NCBI GenBank assembly: GCA_000493945.1
Contig: AWNW01000009.1
Coordinates: 1 to 47,009 of the forward strand
DNA length: 47,009 nucleotides
From: Candidatus Hydrogenedens terephthalaticus JGI OTU-1
GTDB lineage: Bacteria; Hydrogenedentota; Hydrogenedentia; Hydrogenedentales; Hydrogenedentaceae
Reading direction: 5' to 3'
The notes below the pieces were generated by a model that saw only the letters and a program-made list of their open reading frames with translations, ran no database searches and was not told where the DNA came from. Below are positions 34,861 to 42,520 of the stretch, one piece after another (positions within the stretch are counted from its first letter, which is position 1; every line of letters starts with the position of its first letter). The position numbers were made by a program, and so were the translations under genes.

Positions 34861-36072
34861 ATGAGTATAGTTCCTATAGATGGCGGTGTATGTGCGAGTT
34901 TAGGATTTGAATCATCGGCAGCCTCTGCAGGTATAAAAAATCCTGAAAATAAGAGATTGGATTGTGCTTTAGTTTTTTCTAAGGATAAAGCAACTATTGC
35001 AGGCACTTTTACAACAAATCGTGTCAAAGCAGCCCCAGTATTGTGGTGTCAAAGGCTTTGTTCGCAGGGTGAGGCTCATGCTGTATTTATCAATAGTGGA
35101 AATGCAAATGCATGCACAGGAGAACGCGGTTTAAATGATGTAGAACAAACAGCAGAAGAAATAGCAACATTATTAAAGATAGATAAGACACATGTGTTAG
35201 TTATGAGCACGGGAGTTATTGGAGTTCCCTTACCTATGGATAGAATTAAAAAAGGGGTGCATGAATGTGTAAAATCTTTGTCTTCGGAAAATCATTTAAA
35301 CTCTGCAAAAGCGATTATGACTACAGATACAGTTCCTAAAGAATATGCAGTGGCTGTGCAGTTATCACGGGGTATTGTTCGTGTTGGTGGAATGGCAAAA
35401 GGGGCAGGGATGATTTGTCCTAATATGGCTACCATGCTATCGGTTATAACTACAGATGCCGGAATCGCCAAAGAAAAACTCAGAGAATTACTTCTGCGTG
35501 CTGTCCAGAAATCGTTTAATTGCATTGCAGTTGATAATGATATGAGTACGAACGATTCGGTAATATTGCTGGCTAATGGAGCCTCTGGTATAGCAATTCA
35601 GTCCGGGACGCAGGATGAAGAGTTGTTTTATCAAGGTTTACTTCAAGTATGTGTATGGTTAGCAAGAAATATCGTTGCTGATGGTGAAGGAGCGACTAAA
35701 TTCGTTGAGATTAAGATTACTGGAGCAGACACCGTAGATAATGCGAGGAAAATAGCAAAATCTATAGCCGTTTCCCAGTTATGCAAAACAGCCTTTTTTG
35801 GGGGTGACCCGAACTGGGGTAGAATACTATGTGCCATAGGATATAGCGGTGTCCCTGTAGAACCTGAAAAAGTAAAACTGTGGATAGGTAATATACTTGT
35901 TTTTGAAAAAGGACTCCCTGCCAACTATGATGAAAAAGAAGTTGCAGAGATAATGAAAAACAAAGAGTTTGTTATTCATGCAGATATAGGGATGGGGTCA
36001 GAAGAAATATGTTATTGGACTTCTGATTTAAGTTATGATTATGTAAAAATAAATGCAGATTATAGAACCTAA
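34861..36072 (+). CDS. argJ: Glutamate N-acetyltransferase (ornithine acetyltransferase)
   Basis: ArgJ transfers the acetyl group from N-acetylornithine to glutamate, so the pathway recycles acetyl groups. 403 residues. The proenzyme self-cleaves before Thr191, seen in GAGMICPNMATMLSVITTDA; other signatures are AVFINSGNANACTGERGLND, VMSTGVIGVPLPMDRIKKG and FGGDPNWGRILCAIG. Because it may also make N-acetylglutamate from acetyl-CoA, a separate NAGS need not be nearby. AAAGGAG is 10 bases before the ATG. argB begins 18 bases later. Confidence 0.97.
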   Translation: MSIVPIDGGVCASLGFESSAASAGIKNPENKRLDCALVFSKDKATIAGTFTTNRVKAAPVLWCQRLCSQGEAHAVFINSGNANACTGERGLNDVEQTAEEIATLLKIDKTHVLVMSTGVIGVPLPMDRIKKGVHECVKSLSSENHLNSAKAIMTTDTVPKEYAVAVQLSRGIVRVGGMAKGAGMICPNMATMLSVITTDAGIAKEKLRELLLRAVQKSFNCIAVDNDMSTNDSVILLANGASGIAIQSGTQDEELFYQGLLQVCVWLARNIVADGEGATKFVEIKITGADTVDNARKIAKSIAVSQLCKTAFFGGDPNWGRILCAIGYSGVPVEPEKVKLWIGNILVFEKGLPANYDEKEVAEIMKNKEFVIHADIGMGSEEICYWTSDLSYDYVKINADYRT

Positions 36073-36090
36073 ACTTTACAAGGAAAGTTT

Positions 36091-36960
36091 ATGGATAGAC
36101 TGATAGAAAAAGCGAATGTTCTGATTGAAGCATTACCCTATATCCGTGAGTTCTGGGGGAAGACGGTAGTTGTAAAATATGGTGGTGCTGCAATGATAGA
36201 TGAACGATTACGGCAAAGTACCGCAGAAGACATTGTTTTAATGAAATATGTTGGCATGAATCCAATAGTTGTTCATGGGGGCGGTCCTTCAATAAATGAA
36301 ATGCTTAAGAAGTTAGGAATTACTCCCCAGTTTAGCCCTCAGGGACTTAGAATTACAGACGATAAGACTATATCGGTTGTAGAAATGGTTCTTTCAGGAG
36401 TGGTAAATAAAGATATAGTCGCTTTGATAAATCGTGTCGGAGGTCATGCTGTAGGTATCAGTGGGAAAGATGGCGGACTGCTTTATGCTGTAAAAAAATA
36501 TGCAGATGATGGAACGGATATAGGTCAGGTAGGTAGAATTACAAAAGTTGAAACCAAAGTTATCCAGGTTCTATGCGAATCAGGTTTTATTCCTGTGGTT
36601 GCTCCACTTGCAACAGATGAATTCGGAGGAGTATGGAATATCAATGCAGATACTGTAGCCGGTGATATTGCATCTGCCATGAGGGCAGAAAAATTAGTGT
36701 TTTTAACAGATACTCCCGGTTTGCTTCGGGATCCTTCCAATCCTGAAACATTAATTCATCAATTGCCCTCTAATGAAGTTCAGCGATTAAAGGAAGAAAA
36801 AATAATTAGCGGGGGAATGATACCCAAAATTGAATCATGCCTTAAAGCATTAGACCATGGGGTTCGTAAAACACATATTATAGATGGGCGAATTCCTCAT
36901 AGTTTATTGCTTGAAATATTTACCCGAGAGGGATTGGGAACCCTTGTATATCTTTCTTGA
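36091..36960 (+). CDS. argB: Acetylglutamate kinase
   Basis: ArgB phosphorylates N-acetylglutamate, usually the arginine-sensitive step in the acetyl-cycling pathway. 289 residues. VVVKYGGAAMIDERLR is the phosphate-binding beginning; MNPIVVHGGGPSINEMLKK, VNKDIVALINRVGGHAVGIS, NINADTVAGDIASAM and FLTDTPGLLRDP follow. The N-terminal ~20 residues before the kinase core (DRLIEKANVLIEALPYIREF) match the helix that mediates hexamer formation and arginine feedback in sensitive enzymes. No argD follows; the next gene belongs to another system. Confidence 0.97.
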   Translation: MDRLIEKANVLIEALPYIREFWGKTVVVKYGGAAMIDERLRQSTAEDIVLMKYVGMNPIVVHGGGPSINEMLKKLGITPQFSPQGLRITDDKTISVVEMVLSGVVNKDIVALINRVGGHAVGISGKDGGLLYAVKKYADDGTDIGQVGRITKVETKVIQVLCESGFIPVVAPLATDEFGGVWNINADTVAGDIASAMRAEKLVFLTDTPGLLRDPSNPETLIHQLPSNEVQRLKEEKIISGGMIPKIESCLKALDHGVRKTHIIDGRIPHSLLLEIFTREGLGTLVYLS

Positions 36961-37033
36961 TATTTTATCGTAATAAATATTATTAAAAATAAAACTTTAA
37001 AGTTATTAATCTATCTGAAAAGGAGATTATCTA

Positions 37034-37669
37034 ATGCCAATGGACCCTCTTGAAATTATGTTTAAAGGCGGGATTTTAATGTGGCCTATCATGCTTTGCT
37101 CTGTGATAGGTGTTTGTATAATTATCGAGCGTTTTTGGTTTCTACGGAAGGCAGGGATTGATACGAGTGAATTTATGGATACAATTCGTCAGGTACTTCG
37201 ACAAAATCGAATTCAAGATGCGATAGATATTTGTAATCGTGTAGATGCTCCCGTAGCGAGAATACTGAAAGCAGGAATTTTGAAATATAAGAAATCGAAA
37301 GAGGAAATCCGTGAATCCATAGAGGATGCTGGGCAGATGGAAATTCCCCGTTTGGAAAGGTATCTATCCGCATTAGCAACATGTGCAAGTATAGCCCCTT
37401 TATTAGGACTTTTAGGAACAGTGCAAGGGATGATAAAGTGTTTTGCCGCAATTCAGAATAAAAGGGGACAGGTCAATCCTTCGGACCTTGCAGAGGGTAT
37501 TTCCAATGCATTAATTACTACCGCAGCAGGATTAACGGTAGCCATTCCTCTATTAGTGTTTTATAATTATTTCGTATCAAGGGTGGATAATATGATTGTA
37601 GAAATGGAGATTAGTTCCTCGGAGTTGGTTGATTTGTTGACACGGCATCAGGGAGACAAGGAGATTTAA
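37034..37669 (+). CDS. ExbB/TolQ/MotA-type proton channel protein
   Basis: 211 residues with three membrane segments: near residues 10-30 (FKGGILMWPIMLCSVIGVCI), 110-135 (LATCASIAPLLGLLGTVQGM) and 155-180 (ISNALITTAAGLTVAIPLLV). The latter two are the conserved TolQ/ExbB motifs. With ExbD it forms an inner-membrane stator that uses proton flow to power a TonB- or TolA-type arm. AAGGAG is 9 bases before ATG. The ExbD gene begins one base after the stop, and a TonB-like gene follows, which favours ExbB over TolQ; the name is not certain. Confidence 0.92.
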   Translation: MPMDPLEIMFKGGILMWPIMLCSVIGVCIIIERFWFLRKAGIDTSEFMDTIRQVLRQNRIQDAIDICNRVDAPVARILKAGILKYKKSKEEIRESIEDAGQMEIPRLERYLSALATCASIAPLLGLLGTVQGMIKCFAAIQNKRGQVNPSDLAEGISNALITTAAGLTVAIPLLVFYNYFVSRVDNMIVEMEISSSELVDLLTRHQGDKEI

Positions 37670-37670
37670 T

Positions 37671-38135
37671 ATGAAATTTAAACGGAAACAAAGTCAAAGT
37701 AAATTAATTAAAGCAACAATTGACTTGACCCCTTTGATTGATGTGGTATTTCAATTACTTCTATTTTTCATGTTGACATCTACTTTTGTAGTGCAGGCGT
37801 CTATCCCTGTAGAACTGTCTAAGAGTGATTCGTCAGAACAGTTAGAACAGAAAGATGCTACTGTAACATTGGCATACGGAGAAGGGGGACCGGACAATCA
37901 AGGGGAAATTTTTTACACAGAAGATAATGAAATTCCTATTAAAAGTTGGTATGAATTAACAAGAGCCATGGAAAGTTTCTATGAAAGGAGACCCGAAGGG
38001 CTTTTGCTTATTCGTCCTGACCGTCGGGTGCCTACAGAACGGTTAGTTAAAGTATTAGGAATTGCTAATTCCGTTGGAATAAAACATTACGGAATTGCAG
38101 CCATTCCATCAACCACTGAAGAGAAAACACAATAA
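37671..38135 (+). CDS. ExbD/TolR-type protein
   Basis: 154 residues. A short cytosolic N-terminus leads into one membrane segment with the proton-carrying Asp: IDLTPLIDVVFQLLLFFMLT. The periplasmic part has IPVELSKSDSSEQLEQKDAT and GLLLIRPDRRVPTERLVKVL, the usual ExbD/TolR fold. It starts one base after the ExbB stop codon and is 16 bases before the TonB-like gene. Confidence 0.92.
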   Translation: MKFKRKQSQSKLIKATIDLTPLIDVVFQLLLFFMLTSTFVVQASIPVELSKSDSSEQLEQKDATVTLAYGEGGPDNQGEIFYTEDNEIPIKSWYELTRAMESFYERRPEGLLLIRPDRRVPTERLVKVLGIANSVGIKHYGIAAIPSTTEEKTQ

Positions 38136-38151
38136 CATACGGATTATTACA

Positions 38152-39144
38152 ATGAAGAGGCGCACGCGAAAATCCGTGCGCAAGCACGAGAAAAATTACG
38201 AGATTGAGGAAAGTATTCAGGAAAATACTGATTTTTCTAAAATCTCAGAGTCGCTTGTCTTACCAAAGACAGATACAGAGGTATTGCAATATGATATTTC
38301 AACAAGCCACCAGGGGGATTTACTGCTCCAGATAAAAAAGGACCGTAATCGGTTCTTAAAAATGATTCTTTTTGCTCTCCTTCTACATCTTTCTGCGGTA
38401 ACTCTTTTTAAGATTGTAGTCTATATTCCTCGTTCTGACCTTCAATATCTGGATATTCGTGTTGTTCAGGCAGATACAGATAAAACGACCGGTTCTATTT
38501 TGACATCGAGACTAAAATTGTCAAAGAATTTGGAAGATGATAATAAGAACAATGAATTTGATATAAATGACCTAAAACAGTCAAGTGGTTTTGAACTCCC
38601 TAAAATAGAATTTGAAGAATTAGAAAAACTAAAACTTCGCAGAAGTTTAGTAGAGGAGGAAGTTTCCCCACAACCTTTATCGGTAGAATATAGAGACAGT
38701 TGGGCACAATTTGGTGCGGGAATAAATAGAATAAGGGAATCTATCACTGCTTTAAGTCCTTTTGCTCCGTCTGCAGAACTTCAGAATAAAGAATCGGAAG
38801 AAAATACCTCCGCCCCTTTGATGAAGCAAAGTATAGGGGATGGAACGGAGATTATCTTTCGATGGATTAATCCTCCTTATAATAGAACGATTCTATTTTT
38901 CCCGGGTTTGTTAGAGATGTCAAAAAAATCTATGGTAGAAGGTGAAAAAAATTACGATTTTATGTTAACCGTATTACCGGATGGAGCAGTTTTGCGGGTG
39001 ATAGATTTGAATATAATTGAAGATGAAATGTCAAGATATATAGAAGGGGAAATTGGTAAAATCCGTTTTGAGCCTTTGATAAATACGGATTCTGGCGAAC
39101 AGCAGGTAACTATTCGTTATCGTATATCCGGAGTTTCGTTATGA
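38152..39144 (+). CDS. TonB-like energy-transducing protein
   Basis: 330 residues from ATG 38152; an earlier in-frame ATG at 38095 lies inside the exbD gene and would add 19 residues with no ribosome site. It has an unusually long basic-to-acidic cytosolic N-terminus (~68 residues), one membrane segment (69-91, LKMILFALLLHLSAVTLFKI), a periplasmic spacer and a C-terminal ~90 residues like the TonB/TolA C-domain: KNYDFMLTVLPDGAVLRVID followed by GEIGKIRFEPL. It sits directly after ExbB and ExbD, so it probably is their arm, reaching an outer-membrane partner. The spacer lacks the Pro-rich repeats of classical TonB. Ends in ATGA shared with the next gene. Confidence 0.72.
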   Translation: MKRRTRKSVRKHEKNYEIEESIQENTDFSKISESLVLPKTDTEVLQYDISTSHQGDLLLQIKKDRNRFLKMILFALLLHLSAVTLFKIVVYIPRSDLQYLDIRVVQADTDKTTGSILTSRLKLSKNLEDDNKNNEFDINDLKQSSGFELPKIEFEELEKLKLRRSLVEEEVSPQPLSVEYRDSWAQFGAGINRIRESITALSPFAPSAELQNKESEENTSAPLMKQSIGDGTEIIFRWINPPYNRTILFFPGLLEMSKKSMVEGEKNYDFMLTVLPDGAVLRVIDLNIIEDEMSRYIEGEIGKIRFEPLINTDSGEQQVTIRYRISGVSL

Positions 39145-39482
39145 TAGAAATATCAATAACGGGAGCATTTATTATCTATTCGTTTATTATTGCTCTTTCC
39201 GGTATTATTTTATGGGGATTATCCGAAGTTGGCACACGAAGAATTTATACTGCCTTTAAGAATCAAAATGTGTGGGAATGTAAATATTGTGCTTTCGTAT
39301 ATCTGGATACTGAAGCAGAAGAAATATCTCAATGCCCTCGTTGTTACAGTTATAATGTTAATCCTTCTATAAGTAATACGATTCGGGAAGAAAAGGAAGA
39401 AGAAAATATAGAACCTCGTCGGAATCCTTCACATAAGAAACATCCCCATGCTCGTCATCGAGGCCCTCGGAAGAGAAGATAA
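39141..39482 (+). CDS. Membrane-anchored zinc-ribbon protein
   Basis: 113 residues. One membrane segment (about 8-28), then Cys47-x2-Cys50 and Cys65-x2-Cys68 (WECKYCAFVYLD and ISQCPRCYSYN), a rubredoxin-like zinc ribbon, and a strongly basic tail rich in Arg, His and Lys (HKKHPHARHRGPRKRR). Its start overlaps the TonB-like stop in ATGA, so it is translationally coupled to the ExbB/ExbD/TonB-like genes. Topology would put the ribbon on the cytosolic side if the N-terminus is outside. Function not known. Confidence 0.72.
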   Translation: MIEISITGAFIIYSFIIALSGIILWGLSEVGTRRIYTAFKNQNVWECKYCAFVYLDTEAEEISQCPRCYSYNVNPSISNTIREEKEEENIEPRRNPSHKKHPHARHRGPRKRR

Positions 39483-39486
39483 AACT

Positions 39487-40320
39487 TTATTTAAAAGAAA
39501 AAAGATGAAGCAATTTTTTGAGAAGTGAGAATTTCTTTTCAGGAGATACTATGGTCATTTTTTCATGACGAATGATATCTTTATGTTCTAATTCACCAAT
39601 AATACGCACAGCAACAGCGGTTATATTATCAGGGGCTCCTTCTTGGATAGCAATATCTATAAGAGAATTCAAACCATCAACAAGTTTTTCGGATGATAAA
39701 CCTTGCTGGATTTGTTCTTCCGTTACCATATTACTTAATCCATCTGAACAGAGAAGTAATGTATCTCCCTTTTTTATCGTAAATGAATACAAATCCGTTT
39801 CAACAGTTTCTTTAATCCCTAAGGCTCTTGTTATAAGATTTTTTAATATATGATTTCGAGCCTCTTCTTCATTGATTAACCCTTCTTTTAGTTGCTCGGC
39901 TACGATGGAATGGTCCTCGGTGATTTGTTTTACGGGATAATCATTTCTGTAGAGGTAAATACGACTGTCACCCACCTGGGCGACATATCCGACATCCCCA
40001 TGTATAACTAATGCGGATATGGTTGTCCCCATTCCAAAATAAGATGGGTCATTTTCGCTCAAGTTAAAGATATTTTCATTAATTTTTTGGATGGAATTTA
40101 ATAATATCTCCGGAATATTATTCCCTTCTGATGAGAAATAATAATCAGATAGAAGTGTAACCGCCATTTTACTAGCATGTTCTCCTGCAACGGCACCACC
40201 CATACCATCTGCGACAGCAGTTAATATACCCAATCGCTCGCGATAATCATTATCATTAACCTTTGAAAAAAGACAGTGGTCTTCATTATTGGTTCTGCGA
40301 CTTCCAATATCAGAAATCAT
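39487..40320 (-). CDS. PP2C-type serine/threonine phosphatase (start probably further upstream, in another frame)
   Basis: 277 residues from ATG 40320. PP2C (Stp/PrpC) motifs: SDIGSRRTNNEDHCLF, TAVADGMGGAVAGEHASKMA, GTTISALVIHGDVGYVAQVG, GDSRIYLYR, EDHSIVAEQL, LLLCSDGLSNMV, GAPDNITAVAVRI; the metal-binding Asp residues are intact. The first domain strand is missing from this start: the same frame remains open for about 40 codons upstream (YDLISETIEVC before MISDIGS) but contains no ATG, GTG or TTG. An ATG at 40453 overlaps the upstream stop codon as ATGA and opens a reading frame that would join this one after a +1 change at a run of eight A (40404-40397). It would dephosphorylate partners of a Ser/Thr kinase not found here. 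Confidence 0.9.
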   Translation of the reverse strand: MISDIGSRRTNNEDHCLFSKVNDNDYRERLGILTAVADGMGGAVAGEHASKMAVTLLSDYYFSSEGNNIPEILLNSIQKINENIFNLSENDPSYFGMGTTISALVIHGDVGYVAQVGDSRIYLYRNDYPVKQITEDHSIVAEQLKEGLINEEEARNHILKNLITRALGIKETVETDLYSFTIKKGDTLLLCSDGLSNMVTEEQIQQGLSSEKLVDGLNSLIDIAIQEGAPDNITAVAVRIIGELEHKDIIRHEKMTIVSPEKKFSLLKKLLHLFSFK

Positions 40321-40396
40321 ACAGACTTCAATGGTTTCACTGATTAAATCGTAGGTATATCTTTTTTCATCTTTAGGACCGATTTCTGTCAGGATA

Positions 40397-40404
40397 TTTT
40401 TTTT
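40397..40404 (-). other. A8 run at the apparent frame change of the PP2C gene
   Basis: Eight consecutive A on the minus strand (T on the given strand). Upstream frame from ATG 40453 stops at a TAA soon after; the phosphatase frame is open across the same place. One A fewer would make a single ORF. It may be a sequencing or assembly length error, a transcriptional slippage site, or a real null. Confidence 0.5.
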
Positions 40405-40449
40405 GGAAATCGCCCACAGGTTCTTCCTTATTTCTCTGTAAATTCATAT

Positions 40450-41457
40450 TCATATTTTATCATGATTTTCATCGTCAGGACTATTAATCTTTGACTGATT
40501 TTCCTTCTGTAAACCCGAAGTTCGAGCACAAATGTATAAGGGTCTCTGTTTCACTTCATCGTATATCCGTGCTATATATTCGCCCAGAAGAGCAATTCCT
40601 ATTAAATTAATTCCTCCAAAAAAGGAAATAGATATAAGTTGGGAAGCCCATGCTGTTACGGCAAGCCCTGTTATTAATTTGTGGTAAAGAGCAAAGAGAA
40701 TTAGAACAAAACATAGGAGCAAACTGCCAACACCTGCAAATCGGAAAAAAAATAGGGGGACATAAGAAAACGAAAAAAATGCATTCATGGCAAGTGTCCA
40801 TAAACCACGAAAACCCACACGGGGCTTTGAATCATAGCGGGCTCTTCTTTCAACCACGATACCTGTCTGTTTAAAACCGACCCAACTCCGTAAACCCGGA
40901 ATATACCGATTCCGCTCCGGACATAATTTAATGGCTTCAATTACTTTTCTATCAATCAGAGCATAGGTCCCCGCATCTATCGGAATAGGTATTTGAGCAC
41001 TAATGGATAAAAGTCTGTAAAAAAGCCAGGTACAAAAACGGAAAAGGATACCTTCTTTTCGATTTGCTCTTTTTGCGAAGATAACATCATAACCATTTTT
41101 CCATAACTCAATAAATTTGGAAAAACATTTAGGGTCGTCCTGTCCGTCAGCATCCATAAGGATGACACAATCTCCGGAAGAATAATGTAACCCAGCAGTT
41201 ATGGCAGATGCTTGACCGAAGTTTCTTGCAAGGTGAATAGCATAAACAAGTCCCGAATATGTCTCAGTAAGAGTATCCATGTGTTTTTCGGTTTCATCTG
41301 TGCTTCCATCATTTACAAGGATAATCTCACTATTTTTTGTTATCCCTAACTCATCCAACACCTCAATAATTTCAGACACAAAATTTTTTATATAAGAACC
41401 TTCATTGTATACAGGAGCTACTATGGACAGTTTGTAATTTATAGGTCTGTTTTCCAT
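40450..41457 (-). CDS. Family 2 glycosyltransferase with C-terminal membrane helices (DPM1/ArnC-like)
   Basis: 335 residues from ATG 41457 (the longer start at 41496 overlaps the upstream permease gene). The catalytic domain holds YKLSIVAPVYNEGSYIKNFV, ILVNDGSTDETEKHMDTL, VILMDADGQDDPKCFSKFI with Asp-x-Asp, and a conserved Arg/Asn-rich FAKRANRKEGILFR. C-terminal membrane segments sit at about residues 230-262 and 270-295, followed by GEYIARIYDEVKQRPLYI, typical of polyprenyl-phosphate hexose or aminoarabinose transferases. It ends in TGA 40450-40452 overlapping a possible PP2C start. A second GT2 of this type is at 18834, so the cell likely makes several polyprenyl-linked sugars. Confidence 0.9.
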   Translation of the reverse strand: MENRPINYKLSIVAPVYNEGSYIKNFVSEIIEVLDELGITKNSEIILVNDGSTDETEKHMDTLTETYSGLVYAIHLARNFGQASAITAGLHYSSGDCVILMDADGQDDPKCFSKFIELWKNGYDVIFAKRANRKEGILFRFCTWLFYRLLSISAQIPIPIDAGTYALIDRKVIEAIKLCPERNRYIPGLRSWVGFKQTGIVVERRARYDSKPRVGFRGLWTLAMNAFFSFSYVPLFFFRFAGVGSLLLCFVLILFALYHKLITGLAVTAWASQLISISFFGGINLIGIALLGEYIARIYDEVKQRPLYICARTSGLQKENQSKINSPDDENHDKI

Positions 41458-41467
41458 TTTGTTCTTG

Positions 41468-42310
41468 TTATGTGGCAAAAGATGATGTATACACAAATGA
41501 TTTTATTATTATTTCAATTGGATTTATTCCAATTAATAATTGAATACCTATTATGATAGTTAACACCATGATAACAAAATTAAATGTTCGTTCTGAAATT
41601 TTATTATGTAGCCATAACCCGAGAAATGAGCCTATAGGGATAAATGGAATTAAAAATAGATCAAATTTTAGTACTGACCAGTCTACAAGCCCCACCGCAA
41701 TGTAAAAAGGTAGTTTGGTAATATTAATGAGTGTAAAAGTCCATGCAACTGTTCCTACAAATAAAGTTTTCCCTAAATTTTTTGAGAATAAAAAAAGACT
41801 TACAATAGGTCCTGCAGCATGAGCTAATGTTGAAGTAATACCCGCAAGAATTCCTGCAATAATCCCGGCTCGAACTCCAAAACTTTTTTTCTCTGCCCAT
41901 CTTAAAGAAAATTCTTTCCCCCATATATAAATGGCAAAAGTAATAGCAATGATTCCTACAAACTGCTTCAATATTTTTTCATATTCTTTAATCCCTTTTT
42001 CTCCCATATACCACCACATAAGAGAACCTATAAGAATTCCAGCAATGGCTGGAATGTAAATTTCCATTATAGGTTTCCAGATTTTATTTTTTCGGTGTAT
42101 ATATATGGCGTTTAAGTCGCACAGGATAAGTATGGGAAGTAAAGTGGCAGCAACTTTGTCCGGGGGCATTACCAGCATCATCAATGGAACAGAAATTATA
42201 CCGGCACCACCTGCAAAACCCGATTTACTAATCCCTTGAATGAGAACACCAAGAGCAATAAAAATCCAAAACAAAACAACAGGAATATCTGGCAAGGCGT
42301 AAGAAGTCAA
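41468..42310 (-). CDS. TauE/SafE family membrane permease
   Basis: About 280 residues with eight or so hydrophobic segments and the family repeat: GISKSGFAGGAGIISVPLMM at the first half and AGIIAGILAGITSTLAHAAG at the second half. These transporters move sulfite, sulfoacetate or other small anions, but substrate cannot be read from the sequence. I prefer a TTG start at 42310 because AGGAG lies 7 bases before it; an ATG at 42343 gives 11 more residues but has no ribosome site. Its stop is 10 bases before the GT2 start, making a short operon with the GT2 and PP2C genes. Confidence 0.88.
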   Translation of the reverse strand: MTSYALPDIPVVLFWIFIALGVLIQGISKSGFAGGAGIISVPLMMLVMPPDKVAATLLPILILCDLNAIYIHRKNKIWKPIMEIYIPAIAGILIGSLMWWYMGEKGIKEYEKILKQFVGIIAITFAIYIWGKEFSLRWAEKKSFGVRAGIIAGILAGITSTLAHAAGPIVSLFLFSKNLGKTLFVGTVAWTFTLINITKLPFYIAVGLVDWSVLKFDLFLIPFIPIGSFLGLWLHNKISERTFNFVIMVLTIIIGIQLLIGINPIEIIIKSFVYTSSFAT

Positions 42311-42451
42311 AAGAATTCTCCTATTACAATCAGAAACATACATTGTTAAATTTAAAAAATTGAGACCATACTAACAAATAATAAAGAAAGATTATATAAC
42401 ATTTATAGAAAGAGATTTCTAATATTTGGGGAATGTCCCATATATGTCAAT

Positions 42452-42480
42452 TTGCTTATCACATTATTTTTCGGTATTAT
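42452..42480 (+). promoter_or_regulatory. Sigma-70 promoter for the acyl-CoA ligase gene
   Basis: TTGCTT (42452-42457), 17 bases, TATTAT (42475-42480); a fair -35 and a five of six -10 at ideal spacing, 40 bases before the start codon. Confidence 0.5.
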
Positions 42481-42520
42481 GTTTTTTACAGAATTATAGA
42501 ATTTAATAAGGAGACAGGCT

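Noticed and set aside
42308..42343. ATG 42343 as the start of the TauE/SafE permease
   Set aside because: No Shine-Dalgarno sequence precedes it, whereas TTG 42310 has AGGAG at 7 bases; the choice is still not certain.
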